Assembly (NCBI GenBank): GCA_030015575.1
Contig: JASDDO010000006.1
Location: forward strand, 316,992,361-317,056,360
Direction: 5' to 3'
Length of the DNA stretch: 64,000 bases
From: Agapanthus africanus
Taxonomy: Eukaryota > Streptophyta > Magnoliopsida > Asparagales > Amaryllidaceae
Part shown: piece after piece, positions 27,673-37,628 of the stretch
How positions within the stretch are numbered: the first letter of the stretch is position 1
Layout: each line of letters starts with the position of its first letter
The notes under the pieces: model-generated
What the model was told of the DNA's origin: nothing
Seen by the model: the letters and a program-made list of their open reading frames with translations, nothing else
Database searches by the model: none
Program-made: the position numbers and the translations under genes

Positions 27673-28036
27673 TGGGCGACAAAATAAATTAGTCTCCGTA
27701 TACAATTCACGGGCAACCAAACACAAAACAAACACCCACGACACGAAGTGACCATCTGGAGAAGGAGAAAGTTGTTACCGCGATGCGGTAGTGTAATTAA
27801 CTGCAGGGGCTTACGCTTTCAGGGAAGAGCGTCCCCACAATCAAAAACCCCTCAAACGAGGGGGAATCTGACGAAGTCTGTTACATCGGCCGCATCCATT
27901 TAAACCTTCGATCCATGGTGCCTTAAATTAACTTGGCATCTTCGGAAAGGTGGACGGATAGCACCAATTAGTATCTGCCCCGAAATTCAGGCTAGACGTT
28001 CACCGCGTCTCTTGCCGCGTCTTTCGGAGAGGAACA
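27673..28036 (+). repeat. 3' LTR of copy A, part 2
   Basis: The segment starts with the right TGGGC duplicate and continues the copy A LTR with a leader-like end. It holds TACCGC/GCGGTA, CTGCAGG and ACCCC/GGGG stem positions, then GCCCCGAAATTCAGG and the terminal GGAGAGGAACA. It aligns with 14690-15051 with many substitutions, which shows A and B are family members and not copies of one insertion. Confidence 0.9.
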
Positions 28037-30113
28037 AGCCCTTAGAGTGTGTACTTGACTATCAGGACTATGATGGAGATCATACTAGTGGGGCCAAGGG
28101 TAGTCCACAAGTACACCCTAAAATTGTTCCTAGTCGAGGGTGTATCGAGACAGGGCATCGATATTCCTGAGTAGACTGGGGTATACGTATCTTGACCCAT
28201 ATGATGGGCGATGGATGATCCCACATCCATTGGTGTTTGACATCAAAGATGGTATACGGGTGCTCAGTGGAGACTGGATACACTGAACGGACTCGCCGAG
28301 AACTCCTAGTTGGTATTACACCTATCGTCAGATAGCAGTTCTCCGGTGACACTGGTACAGGTTAGTCCGTAAACCCAAGATCGTCATAGAGTCTTATGTG
28401 ATTCCTACTGTGCTTTGATTTCCACCTTACCACTTTCAATAGAACGTGCAAAATGGTAGCTTTTGGGTATAGTCCCGAATCACATGGAGGCAATGAGCGA
28501 TAGGAGGGGATTCGTTTCTCCCGGTATTGGGGGTTGATGTTGCGCTGTGCTCGATTGGCCATAACAGGAAAGTCCCTGGCCAGATCTAATACAGAGATTT
28601 ACTTATAAGTGTTATCAGTAGTTTCTCGACCCGTTATGAGCCTCACATCGGCACGACTTATCGGTTATTGGGGTCTGACGTTTACCACCCCTATACTGGA
28701 TATGTGACATATCAGACGAAAAGACCGGACGGTACGGTAATGTTACTGACAGGCTTTTGCAGGAGTTAAAGCGGGCTAGCCTGCTGATCTTCTGATCGTT
28801 CAATACCTGGGTAATCGTTACGTCCAGCTAATACCGCTGACGACTTGTGGATGCTTGATGTGATCATCTCCTGCTGCCGGCGTATTGACGAGTCTTTAGA
28901 GTCCTACACAGAGGTTTCACTGGTTCAGGCAAAACGAAATAGGAGCACATATGTGATATGTGCGGGACCGAGATTAATATGAGTATATGATACCGTATTC
29001 TATTCTCGCGATATAATGTATCGATCGGTTATATGAGATATAGCCAGGTTATCGAATCAAATGTTGATTCGATATGTCGATACAGTATCGGTTGGTTATA
29101 TGAGAGATAGCCGGGTTATCGAATCAAGTGTTGGTTCGATAAGTTGATACAAATTATATTAGTCGGTCATATGAGATGTAACCGGATTATTAAATCAAGT
29201 GTTGATTTAATGATTTAATGTATAATTATATATATGATATATTAATTTACATTAACTAATATTAGCTCACTTAAGTATTTCTTTTTCTCACATGTGCACA
29301 CTTGATATATATGTGATATATATTAATTGTGTTTTATTTATGTGTCATGGTTGATGATACATGCAACATGGGTGTATGAGACTTACACCATGATAAAGAT
29401 AATGTAGGGTTTATTTATTTATTGTAATTTATTTATTAGTTGAAAATTTGTCACATGGCATGAAGCTTTAAGACACATTGACTTAGTCCACTGGTTTTGT
29501 CTTATATTAAATATTTGTTAAACCAACCATTATCTAAACTCATGTTTAAGTCTCTACATGAGATATATTAGATATTTTCTCACCCGTGGTTGCCAATCTC
29601 TCTCACATCTATTATTTGCTTCTTTTTCCTCAAAGCACAAGAGAGCTCTTTAGGTTTTGAGAGAAGCTTAAAACAAGTGAGAAAAGTAATTCTAAAGTGA
29701 GCAAAAATCCTACTTCATCATCCTCTACTAGATTAGCACTTTAGTATAGGGTGTTAGCTTCACTAATCCCATATTAGTGAAGAGGATAGCTTGGGTTTGT
29801 GACTCCTCGACGTAGATCATCTTCGGCTTAGAAGACTACAAGCAAGCATGCATCTTTTTTCTTGTAGAGCCGTTCGAGAGTCCGCAAGATCGCAACTTGG
29901 AGCGAAGGGACTACTACAAGGAGCTAAAGAAGTGGAGGACCGGACTACAAAGGTTGTAATCCCTAATCACTTGGTTTTAAAGTAGTTTACAATATGTTTC
30001 GTACGATTCTCTAGTTAAAAATTCTAGTTTAGGGTTCTTTAAAACGGCAAATTTTTGAAAATAGCATGGACGATACCTCCCGAAACCTTACTGTCGTTCG
30101 TAGGAACCCTACA
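28037..30113 (+). repeat. Copia (Angela/BARE-like) LTR fragment, host of copy A
   Basis: From AGCCCTTAGAGTGTGTACTTG onward it matches the LTRs at 45092-47273 and 53371-55557, starting about 180 bp inside them. It ends AGGAACCCTACA. No TATCAGAGC primer site follows, so it is a 3' or solo LTR. The missing left part would lie beyond copy A, outside the window. It has three ~60-bp tandem units around TCGGTTATATGAGATAGCC (28990-29220). Immediately downstream is CACTA transposase sequence. Confidence 0.85.
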
Positions 30114-30149
30114 TGTGATTGCTCAGTGGGATGGTTACAATAATGTTAC

Positions 30150-30430
30150 CTTCATGATAGATCCGGCAAAACAGGTCAAACCACACTACTGGAACAAGTT
30201 AAGTATTTTCTACAAGCTTCCATACTGGTCAACAAATTTAGTGCGTTATTGTCTGGACGTCATGCACATAGAGAAGGGAGTATCCGAGCACGTATTCAAC
30301 TTGCTTCTTTGTAAAGAAGGAAAATCGAAAGACAGCCTCCGTACTCGGATGGATCTTCAAGAATAGGAAATTAGAAGTGAATTGCATCCTAAACCGATAG
30401 CGGGTAAACCAGGTAAGTTTGTACTTCCCA
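30150..30430 (+). pseudogene. CACTA transposase (TNP2 / Transposase_21) fragment
   Basis: The translation includes SIFYKLPYW...VRYCLDVMHIEKGV and GKSKDS-RTRMDLQE, the conserved C-terminal part of the Transposase_21 family. A TAG interrupts the frame at 30364, after which related residues (RSELHPK) continue. The upstream part is replaced by the copia LTR; the ATG at 30055 lies inside that LTR and is not a real start. Confidence 0.85.
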
Positions 30431-30439
30431 ATACTGCGT

Positions 30440-31060
30440 ATCATATGTCATAACCGGAGAAGAAAGGTTCCTGCAGGTGTTGCTTGATTTGAAAGTCCAC
30501 ACAGGTTTCTCAAGATCATTTAGCAAACAGAGAAAAATTGTGAAAGGCAAGATCGATGTGCTGAAAAGTCATGATCATCATATTATTATGGAGCACCTTC
30601 TCCCATTAGCCCTCAGGACTTCCTTTCCCGAATCGATTGGTCTAGTAATCAATGACCTTTGTTTTTTTTTTTAGAGAATTGTACGCTACAATCTTGGATA
30701 TTCTGACGCTGGAGAACCTAGAAAATTCTATTTCATTGACACTTTGTAAGCTTGAGCATATTTTCCCACTGTTGTTCTTCGATATCATAATACACCTGAC
30801 AGTCCATCTTGCAACCAAGACTAAGTTTGCCGGACCAGTACAATATCGATGGATGTATCATGTCGAAGGTACGTTGAATTTTTCGTTTCACGCATTTTGT
30901 AAAATTATTGTTGTCCTATATTCCTGTATTTATTTATTTAACATATTTTTCTTTAGATACCTCTACGTTTTAAAAAAGTATATACACAATAGAAATCGAC
31001 CAGAGGGTTCTATCATGCAAGGTTACCTTTGAGATAAAGTAACCACATTTTGTTCTCGTT
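30440..31060 (+). pseudogene. CACTA transposase C-terminal region (DUF4218-like)
   Basis: Open stretches 30477-30674 and 30652-31032 give KSHDHHIIMEHLLPLALR, then FFRELYATILD, LTLCKLEHIFP and GPVQYRWMYHVEGTL. These match the DUF4218 pattern that follows TNP2 transposase in plant CACTA proteins. A T-run (30660-30673) causes a frame change; RPEGSIMQGYL near 31000 is a further family motif. Confidence 0.82.
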
Positions 31061-31299
31061 ATCTGGATGAGAATATTGAGACGTGGCTTAACCGGCCTTG
31101 AAGAATTCAGGACGGACCATATAGTAAAACTCATTATAAGAGAGCAGACACTATGTTTATTAACAGGATATATCGGTTTATCCTCCTCAATAACGTATAT
31201 CTTAAAGAAATTAGAGAGTAAGTTTTTTTGGATTAATTGGTATATTTATATTTGTGTGTGTGTGAAATGATATAATATTAATGTCATAATTTATTATTA

Positions 31300-32035
31300 A
31301 GAACAGAATTCATATTGATGAGGTACGTGAGAGGCATCCTGATTAGAATGATGAACGATTGGAAAAATGTCATCAGGATAATTTTTGGGATCGGGTTGTA
31401 GATCATGTAAGTTGTTCGAATAACATGTTATTACTACCAATCTTAATCTAAATTTATATCATTATGTATTTGCCGTAAAATTGTTTTTGTCAGATCCACG
31501 ATCCGAACTTGTTTGCATCATTAGAAAGAGATTCAAGATGTTTAGCTCTGTTTCCTAACATGGAGGTTGCATATTATAAAGGATTCGATATCCTTGGATA
31601 CAAATTTAAAGTTAAGCACATAGAAACATCTCGAACCACTAAAAATATTGGGAATACGACGGTAGGATCGGATGGTGTAATTTATTATGGATACCTAAAT
31701 TGCATACTTGGCATCCAATATCCCGGACAATCAGAACCGTTTTATATATTTCAGTGTATTTGGTATGATACACGAACTGATACGGATAAGTTGAGAAACA
31801 ATCTCGGAACTTGGAAAAATGAATATGGATTGACTAGTGTGAACACACTTCGATTTTATGGTCAGTATGATCCATTTATCTTTCCAAACGCAGCGTACCA
31901 AGTATACCACTCACAGTGCTTGAAACATCCGGGATGGAGTGTCGTATGTCGTTGGAAACCCAGAGATATTTACGATATCCCAGAATTCGAGAATCGTATG
32001 GAGGACGGCGATGAGGAACGACAGAGCCTATAAAT
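31300..32035 (+). pseudogene. DUF4216-like segment of CACTA transposase gene
   Basis: ORF 31509-32033 encodes YYGYLNCILGIQYP...FQCIWYDT..., then VNTLRFYGQYDPFIFPNAAYQVYH and KPRDIYDIPE, the usual DUF4216 layout (174 residues open). Sequence 31300-31400 resembles the linker before the domain (ERHPD...ERLEKCHQDNFWDRV). Introns probably separate these parts. Confidence 0.82.
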
Positions 32036-32559
32036 CAATCAATAGAAATACATTCAATAAAGAAGAGAGAAGACTTAGAGTGCTCCGACCGTCTGTTTCA
32101 AAAGACGGGTTGTCTTCGGCTGATCGTGAAGTTACATGGGTTATAAATGATATCGATAATGAAATCCAAGTAGATATGTCTAATGCGTCTGCGAAACGAA
32201 AAAGGTTATCAGTAATTTTATATTATTACTTCATATTTCTAAGATCTATACATATATTGCATGCATATATAATGATTGTACTCTTATCTAGGTCTGATGA
32301 CGAAACCTAGAGCAGCAAGGAGCGGTAGGAGCACCAACCGCGGCAGAGGCAAAGGCAGAGCGGTTCTGCCGCCCAGGGAGCTACGTAGAGAGCTCCAGAA
32401 GGCTGGTCTTGCACCTCGATCCATATCCCCTTCGGATGACTCCTTCCGTGTGGATTTTGCCACACCTCCAGGTATATTGCACGCATATTCATTTTGAATA
32501 TAATATTATAGATATACAAGCATATTTATTTTTAAACTACTTATATAGTCAATGTTTAA

Positions 32560-32925
32560 TTGTCTAGCAGTAGGTGGTGCGTCCACATCAGAGGCAGAGG
32601 CCACTACTGTACCTGCAAGTATGTTTATATATCTTATAGTCCATGCATATTGATTTAGAATATTATATCATAAATATACACACATTCTTTTTGCTTTTAC
32701 TTAGATAATCAATTTTTGATTGTCTAGCTGTAGGTGGTGCCTCCACATCCTTTGCAGAGGCCACCACCGCATCTGCGGGTATGTTTATATATTTTATATT
32801 GCATGCATATTGGTTTAGAATGTTATATTATAAATATAAACATTCTTTTTGCAATTACTTATATAATTTATTTTTAATTATCTAATTATAAATGGTGCAT
32901 CCATATCTGGCGCAAAGGTTACTCC
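32560..32925 (+). repeat. Tandem ~158-bp exon-intron units in CACTA gene
   Basis: Three units start near 32562, 32722 and 32878. Each holds a short coding piece (GGAxTSxAEATT...) between a TGTCTAG-type acceptor and a GTATGTTTATATAT donor. The third is degenerate. Confidence 0.7.
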
Positions 32926-33589
32926 CGCCACTTCCGTACCCTCTGCTCAGTTGCAAGTTAGTATTCTTAAATATAAAATATTTATTTATTTTACATATCT
33001 TCTAAGAATAAATATGAACTTCAAGTAATTTTATCGTCAATGTTTATTTTCTAGTTGGAGAGGATGCGTCCACGTCCGGGTCATCGGTTGTTCCTCACCG
33101 GAGGAACTATCGTCCCTCTCATGCTGCTGCTCGGGCATAGGTTCGTGCTGCTGTTGCCAGAGGCATATATCGCACTTCAATTTTTGTTAATCCTTAATTT
33201 CTTAATACCGTTTTGTCTTAATATTGCTTATTTTGATATTTCTTATAGATGCTGGGCAGCCCTATCCCGAGAAAGGGGCTCGAGGGCCGAATCAGTCCTA
33301 CAGGTTGAGACCCAATAGAGTTAGGAGAGAGGAATCATTCCCCCTCTTCTTTACCCTCGATTATCGCTATACTGGCGATTATGCCGAGAGGTTCGGCCGG
33401 TATAAGGGGGATGAGAGTCGCATCCAAAAGAAGTATTCACTTCACGTTGAGTGGGGCGATTAGCACTGGCGCTCATTTGCCCTTTTCTGGGATCCGGTTT
33501 GGATATTAATATATATTTTCATTTGACTTATCCAATAAATTTATTATTATTTAACACTTGTAATTTAAATACATTATCTTTTTGTATTT

Positions 33590-34260
33590 GCAGTTGGATT
33601 ACGATTTTCAGCCTATACCCGACCTTGATCATCCTGACAGAGTGCTCGATCTTCACGCTTTTTATCTGGGTCTCATGAAAAACATGTAATCTAAGGTCCG
33701 ATATAATAGGAACGAGCTGAAAATCGATTGCTATTTGGTATGGCTGGCGACCCTCGAGACGGAGAACGCGCCTCTCTTATATACTCCAGCCTTTGCCAGA
33801 GTCGACGTAAATACATGGCCTCTCTTGTGCCAATATTATGACTCTGAGCGTAAACAGATTTTTAATTTAAATATAATCTATTGTTTACTATATAATTTAT
33901 TTTTTTGTGTTGCTTAATTAGAAAACTAAATCTGATTGTGTTGTGCAGAAACTGACCGATCAAAATAAGGAGAATAGAAAGTCGGCGAAGAGGGGTCGCC
34001 CCACTTACACAGATGGCTCGAGGAACATTACTCATGCCATGAAGGCATCGGTAAATTACAATAGATCTATTTTGATATAATGCAATATTAAGAGTTATTT
34101 TATAATATACGTAAATTTTTGGCGAATTGTAGAGAGCTCAGACCCTGGCGCAGGGTGATACACCGAGCATGTTGACCGCGTATTTTGTCGTTCATGGCAC
34201 CTCGACAGATCCCGCTACAGATGAGCTTCAATTCCCCGACACCGCTACCCAGTAGTATTA
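33590..34260 (+). pseudogene. TNP1 / Transposase_24-like fragment of CACTA
   Basis: Translated pieces in order: DYDFQPIPDLDHPDRVLDLH, VNTWPLLCQYYDSE, KLTDQNKENRKS...TDGSRNITHAM, and an LTAYFVVHGTSTD segment near 34170. This matches the pattern W-L-yw-s-...-NK-NR-...-H-tGS-s-a of Transposase_24-type proteins. AT-rich introns with GT/AG-like borders and some stops separate the pieces. Confidence 0.7.
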
Positions 34261-34899
34261 CGTAAGTGTTAATATTTATTTTAATTCGAATGAAATTTTT
34301 GTTTTGATAACTTTAAATTTAAATGATATACTTATATTTTAATAGTTAATGTGGGTGTAGCAGCGGGTGGTGGAGCAGACGGAGGTATCGGGGATCGATT
34401 TTAGTAGACAGACCGATCCGATGCCACTAACCCCAGTACTAGACGCCGCACAAGAAGGGCACCACGGAGGTTGGGAGAGAGATCGGGGACTGGGACCTAG
34501 CAGAGCCCATATGAGCTTGATCTTCACTCCGACGGTTACTTCCCTACCCCCGTGAGCGACGTCTGGAGAATGTTGTTGCCGTCTTGAAAACCACCGTCAA
34601 GAAGTTGAAGGAGATATTAGTACGTATATTACTTAATAGTAAAATATTATATCACATTATAGATAGTAACATATGCAATATTATTAGTCTGGGCTTATTT
34701 GGTTGTGAACTTAGATTTGATTAATCATACTTATATAAAACTATCTAATTAAAATAAACTACGGTTTTCCAAACTAGATGTCCAAACTAGGCCTAAGTCG
34801 CTTAGTATTCTTAGATTGGGGTTTCGCTATAATCTGATAATGATACGAATTCGACTAAAATTTAATATACCGTTCTTACTCGTTTATTACACACACAAA

Positions 34900-35160
34900 A
34901 TTTTACAGCTTCGGCAGGCTATTTCGGCTGCGGCTCTACATGCATCTCCTTCGGCTGCGGCTCCGTAAGCCACTACCTCGACTGCGGTTGCGCAGACCAC
35001 TCCTACAGGTTCACAGCCCGCTCAGACTCCCGCACAGCCTCCTTCTTCATTAGTCATGTTTTTGACGATTCAGGGTTGCACCGAGAAGCAGATGTGCCAG
35101 ATTACGACGATTATCAGAGGTGGAGGAGTTGCACCGAGTTAGGGTAGCTTTATTTATATT
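34900..35160 (+). pseudogene. Last CACTA coding piece (Ala/Thr/Pro/Gln-rich)
   Basis: The sequence translates as a low-complexity AAALHASPSAAAP-like stretch, followed by QPPSS-LVMFLTIQGCTEKQMCQI and a stop region. It resembles the disordered C-terminus of plant TNP1-like proteins. A TAA within the stretch disrupts it. Confidence 0.45.
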
Positions 35161-35324
35161 TTTTAGGATTTATGTACTTATCTGATATATATTGCATATA
35201 TTTTGGACGATATTGGTTGTTGTTTTCTTGTTCATGATGATTTAGATTGATTTCGTATTCTGTTTGTTTATTTCTTTTATATATTATGCTTGAGATGTTG
35301 ATTATGAATATTTCTGTATTTGGT

Positions 35325-35329
<5 letters not shown>

Positions 35330-35376
<47 letters not shown>
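35330..35376. repeat. (AT)n microsatellite
   Basis: AT run of about 23 units between the last CACTA coding remnants and the subterminal repeats. Confidence 0.9.
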
Positions 35377-35379
<3 letters not shown>

Positions 35380-35419
35380 GCACAGGACGGAGAAAACGAA
35401 AGTCTTTTTAAAAAACTCC

Positions 35420-35840
35420 TAATATAATGTCCCTACGGATTACTCCGTAGGGACAACTGTTGCACCTACGGATTAATCCGTAGGGACAAGTTTTGCCCCT
35501 ACATATTTCTTGGAAAAAATATCATAATGTCTGATATTTTGTCCCTATGGACTCAGTAACAGGGATAAAACTTGTCCCTACAAATTAATCTGTAGGGGCA
35601 TTTATCAGGTCCTACGGATAACTCCATAAGGGCATTTATTAGGTCCTACGAATAACTCCGTAGGGACGAGTATTTTATTTTATAAACAAATAAATTAAAT
35701 AAAGATTATGTCCTTACGGAATAATCTGTAGGGATAAATGTCCCTACGGAGCAATGCATAGGGACATATTCAGAATGAAAACTTGCACCTGTGCCCTTTG
35801 GACCACTGTCCCTACGGCTAAATCCGCATGGGCAAGCGAT
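35420..35840. repeat. CACTA subterminal inverted motifs
   Basis: About eight occurrences of CCCTACGGAT...ATCCGTAGGG-type sequence, often as adjoining inverted pairs with a 3-5-bp centre (for example CCCTACGGATTACTCCGTAGGG). Such arrays near the ends of CACTA elements are binding sites for the TNP1-type protein. Confidence 0.78.
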
Positions 35841-35925
35841 TACTGTAGCAGTGATATACTATGAACTGTTAGCTTCCTCTACAGTACACTATATATCCAC
35901 AAGTGGATGCGTACAGTTTTCCTTT

Positions 35926-36704
35926 GGGTTTTTTTTTGAAATAGGACAGTTAAATATTTAAATTATTAAAATAGTGGGGTTTGTTTTTAAATTGTAAGAA
36001 TAGGACGGTTTGGGACGGCCCCACCCCCCTCCAAACAGAGGGCGGGTTCTCAGAATTCGCCCTCTACCCATTATAGGGGAGGGCGGGTTCCTAGAACCCG
36101 CCCTCCCCTTAAATAGGAAGAGGGCGGGTTCTGAGAACCCGCCCAATTTTCTTTTAAATTTTTTTAATTAAATTATTGAATTTAATTAAATATTAAATAA
36201 TTGAATAAAAATTTTATATTATTAATCGTTGTTTACATATGAATTTGGTATACACTCTAATAATAAAATGAATCCGTCAAATTTACAATACAAAAAAATC
36301 CTATCTGTTTGTAAAATGTAACGATTCATTTTTTTGTATTGTAAATTTGACGGATTCATCTTGTTATTAGAGTGTATACCGGATTCATATATAAACAACG
36401 ATTAATAATATAAAATTTTTATTCAATTATTTAATATTTAATTAAATAAGATAATTTAATTTAATTTTTTTTTAAAGAAAATTGGGCGGGTTCTGAGAAC
36501 CCACTCTCTCCATATATAGGAGAGGGCGGGTTCTCAGAACCCGCTCTCTTCCTATTTAAGGGGAGGGCGGGTTCTAGGAACCCGCCCTCCCTATTTGGAA
36601 GGGGGTAGGGCCGTCCCAAACCGTCCTATTCTTACAATTTAAAAACAAACCCCACTATTTTAATAATTTAAATATTTAACTGCCCTATTTCAAAAAAAAA
36701 AACC
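35926..36704. mobile_element. Foldback MITE, Mutator-like (9-bp TSD)
   Basis: The element starts GGGTTTTTTTTTGAAATAGG and ends with the inverted form CCTATTTC...AACC. Both arms stay complementary for about 380 bp, meeting near 36310. The flanks carry TTTTCCTTT at 35917-35925 and 36705-36713, a 9-bp duplication typical of Mutator-like elements. Arms contain GGGCGGGTTCT/AGAACCCGCCC sub-palindromes. No ORF. Confidence 0.85.
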
Positions 36705-36729
36705 TTTTCCTTTTGCCAATTCAGTTCTC

Positions 36730-37132
36730 GAGTTTTTTTTTGAAATAGGATGATTTTAAATTTATTTATTAAAATAGGGTAGTTAAATTTTTTTATGAAA
36801 ATATGGTGGTTTGTGGACCCCACATGATTAAAAAAAATTTAAAGAGGACGGGCCCCGGCCTCCTCCTTTACAAAGAAGAGGGCGGGTTCTGAACCCGCCC
36901 TCTCCTTTATAAAGGAGAGGGCGGGTTACCCGCCCTCTTCAAAAATGAGGGGAGGGCGGTTCTAGGAACCCGCCCTCCCCTATAATTGGTAGAGGGCGGG
37001 TTTTTAGAACCCGTCCTCTAAACTGGGAAGGGTGATAGGGTCCACCAAACCGTCCTATTTTCATAAAAAAAAATTTGACTATCCTATTTTAATAATATAA
37101 ATTTTAAAACATCCTAATTCAAAAAAAAACCC
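36730..37132. mobile_element. Second foldback MITE of same family (10-bp TSD)
   Basis: GAGTTTTTTTTTGAAATAGG at the left pairs with ...CCTAATTCAAAAAAAAACCC at the right. Inner GGGCGGGTTCT-type motifs are shared with the neighbour. TTCAGTTCTC flanks both sides (36720-36729, 37133-37142). About half the length of its neighbour and less perfectly inverted. Confidence 0.8.
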
Positions 37133-37355
37133 TTCAGTTCTCTCTCTCTCTCTGTATGTACGTATGTATCCTTAGTGATATAGTTTCCATTTATTTAATA
37201 AATAAAACCAATCATCTCCCCAACTAACCCAATATTGGATGTACTCCTCTTGACTCTCATAAATGCATGCACATCTCTTAGGATCATCCACTTCATCTTT
37301 GTTAATATACAAGTCAAAGTTTGCAAATATGCATGACCCCTAGCTATTTGTTGCC

Positions 37356-37363
37356 TATAAATA
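37356..37363 (+). promoter_or_regulatory. TATA box of the glycine-rich protein gene
   Basis: TATAAATA lies 55 bp upstream of the first exon's expected start, with a CA-rich leader (ATCAACAATCACC). A CTCTCT tract at 37139-37151 lies further upstream, immediately after the MITE. Confidence 0.7.
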
Positions 37364-37417
37364 GCAAGTCCAGGTGCACATATTTTCCCCATCAACAATC
37401 ACCTAAAACACAATATT

Positions 37418-37564
37418 TTGGCTTCTTCGAAGGTCTTCCTTGCTTTTGGTTTCCTCTGGGCTGCTCTCGGTCACCTTCTGCTTTCTTCGGGGGCGGCGAG
37501 CTCGCCGAGCAACCTAGTGAGTCCTTTTAATTCTCCAGCTAAGGATCAACCTGAGAAATATTAT

Positions 37565-37628
<64 letters not shown>

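Larger units (their letters stand above)
1..28036 (+). mobile_element. Outer non-autonomous LTR retrotransposon (copy A), 5' part outside window
   Basis: This is the 3' portion of a large LTR element. Position 1 aligns by eye with position 19428 of the inner relative (copy B), so 1-3660 is post-gag internal sequence. Next come an antisense gene, a polypurine tract (8534-8544) and a 3' LTR starting TGTTCCCTG at 8545. The LTR is split by copy B after 11451; it resumes at 27678 (after the duplicated TGGGC) and ends GGAACA at 28036. The next bases, AGCCC (28037-28041), are the probable target-site duplication; the left duplicate would lie outside the window. Flanking sequence on the right is a copia LTR. 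No pol domain is visible. The 5' LTR and gag cannot be seen. Confidence 0.85.
30114..35853 (+). mobile_element. CACTA (En/Spm) transposon, 3' portion, degraded
   Basis: Order on the plus strand: TNP2-type transposase fragment, DUF4218-like, DUF4216-like, TNP1/Transposase_24-like segment, short subterminal inverted motifs (35420-35840). The terminal sequence ends ...TACTGTAGCAGTG at 35853; its reverse complement starts CACTGCTACAGTA, a CACTG-type terminus. The 5' end is not visible; the copia LTR inserted into the transposase gene. Confidence 0.85.

Noticed and set aside
30055..30112. N-terminus of the CACTA ORF starting at 30055
   Set aside because: These codons belong to the end of the copia LTR; the fusion to transposase sequence is accidental.
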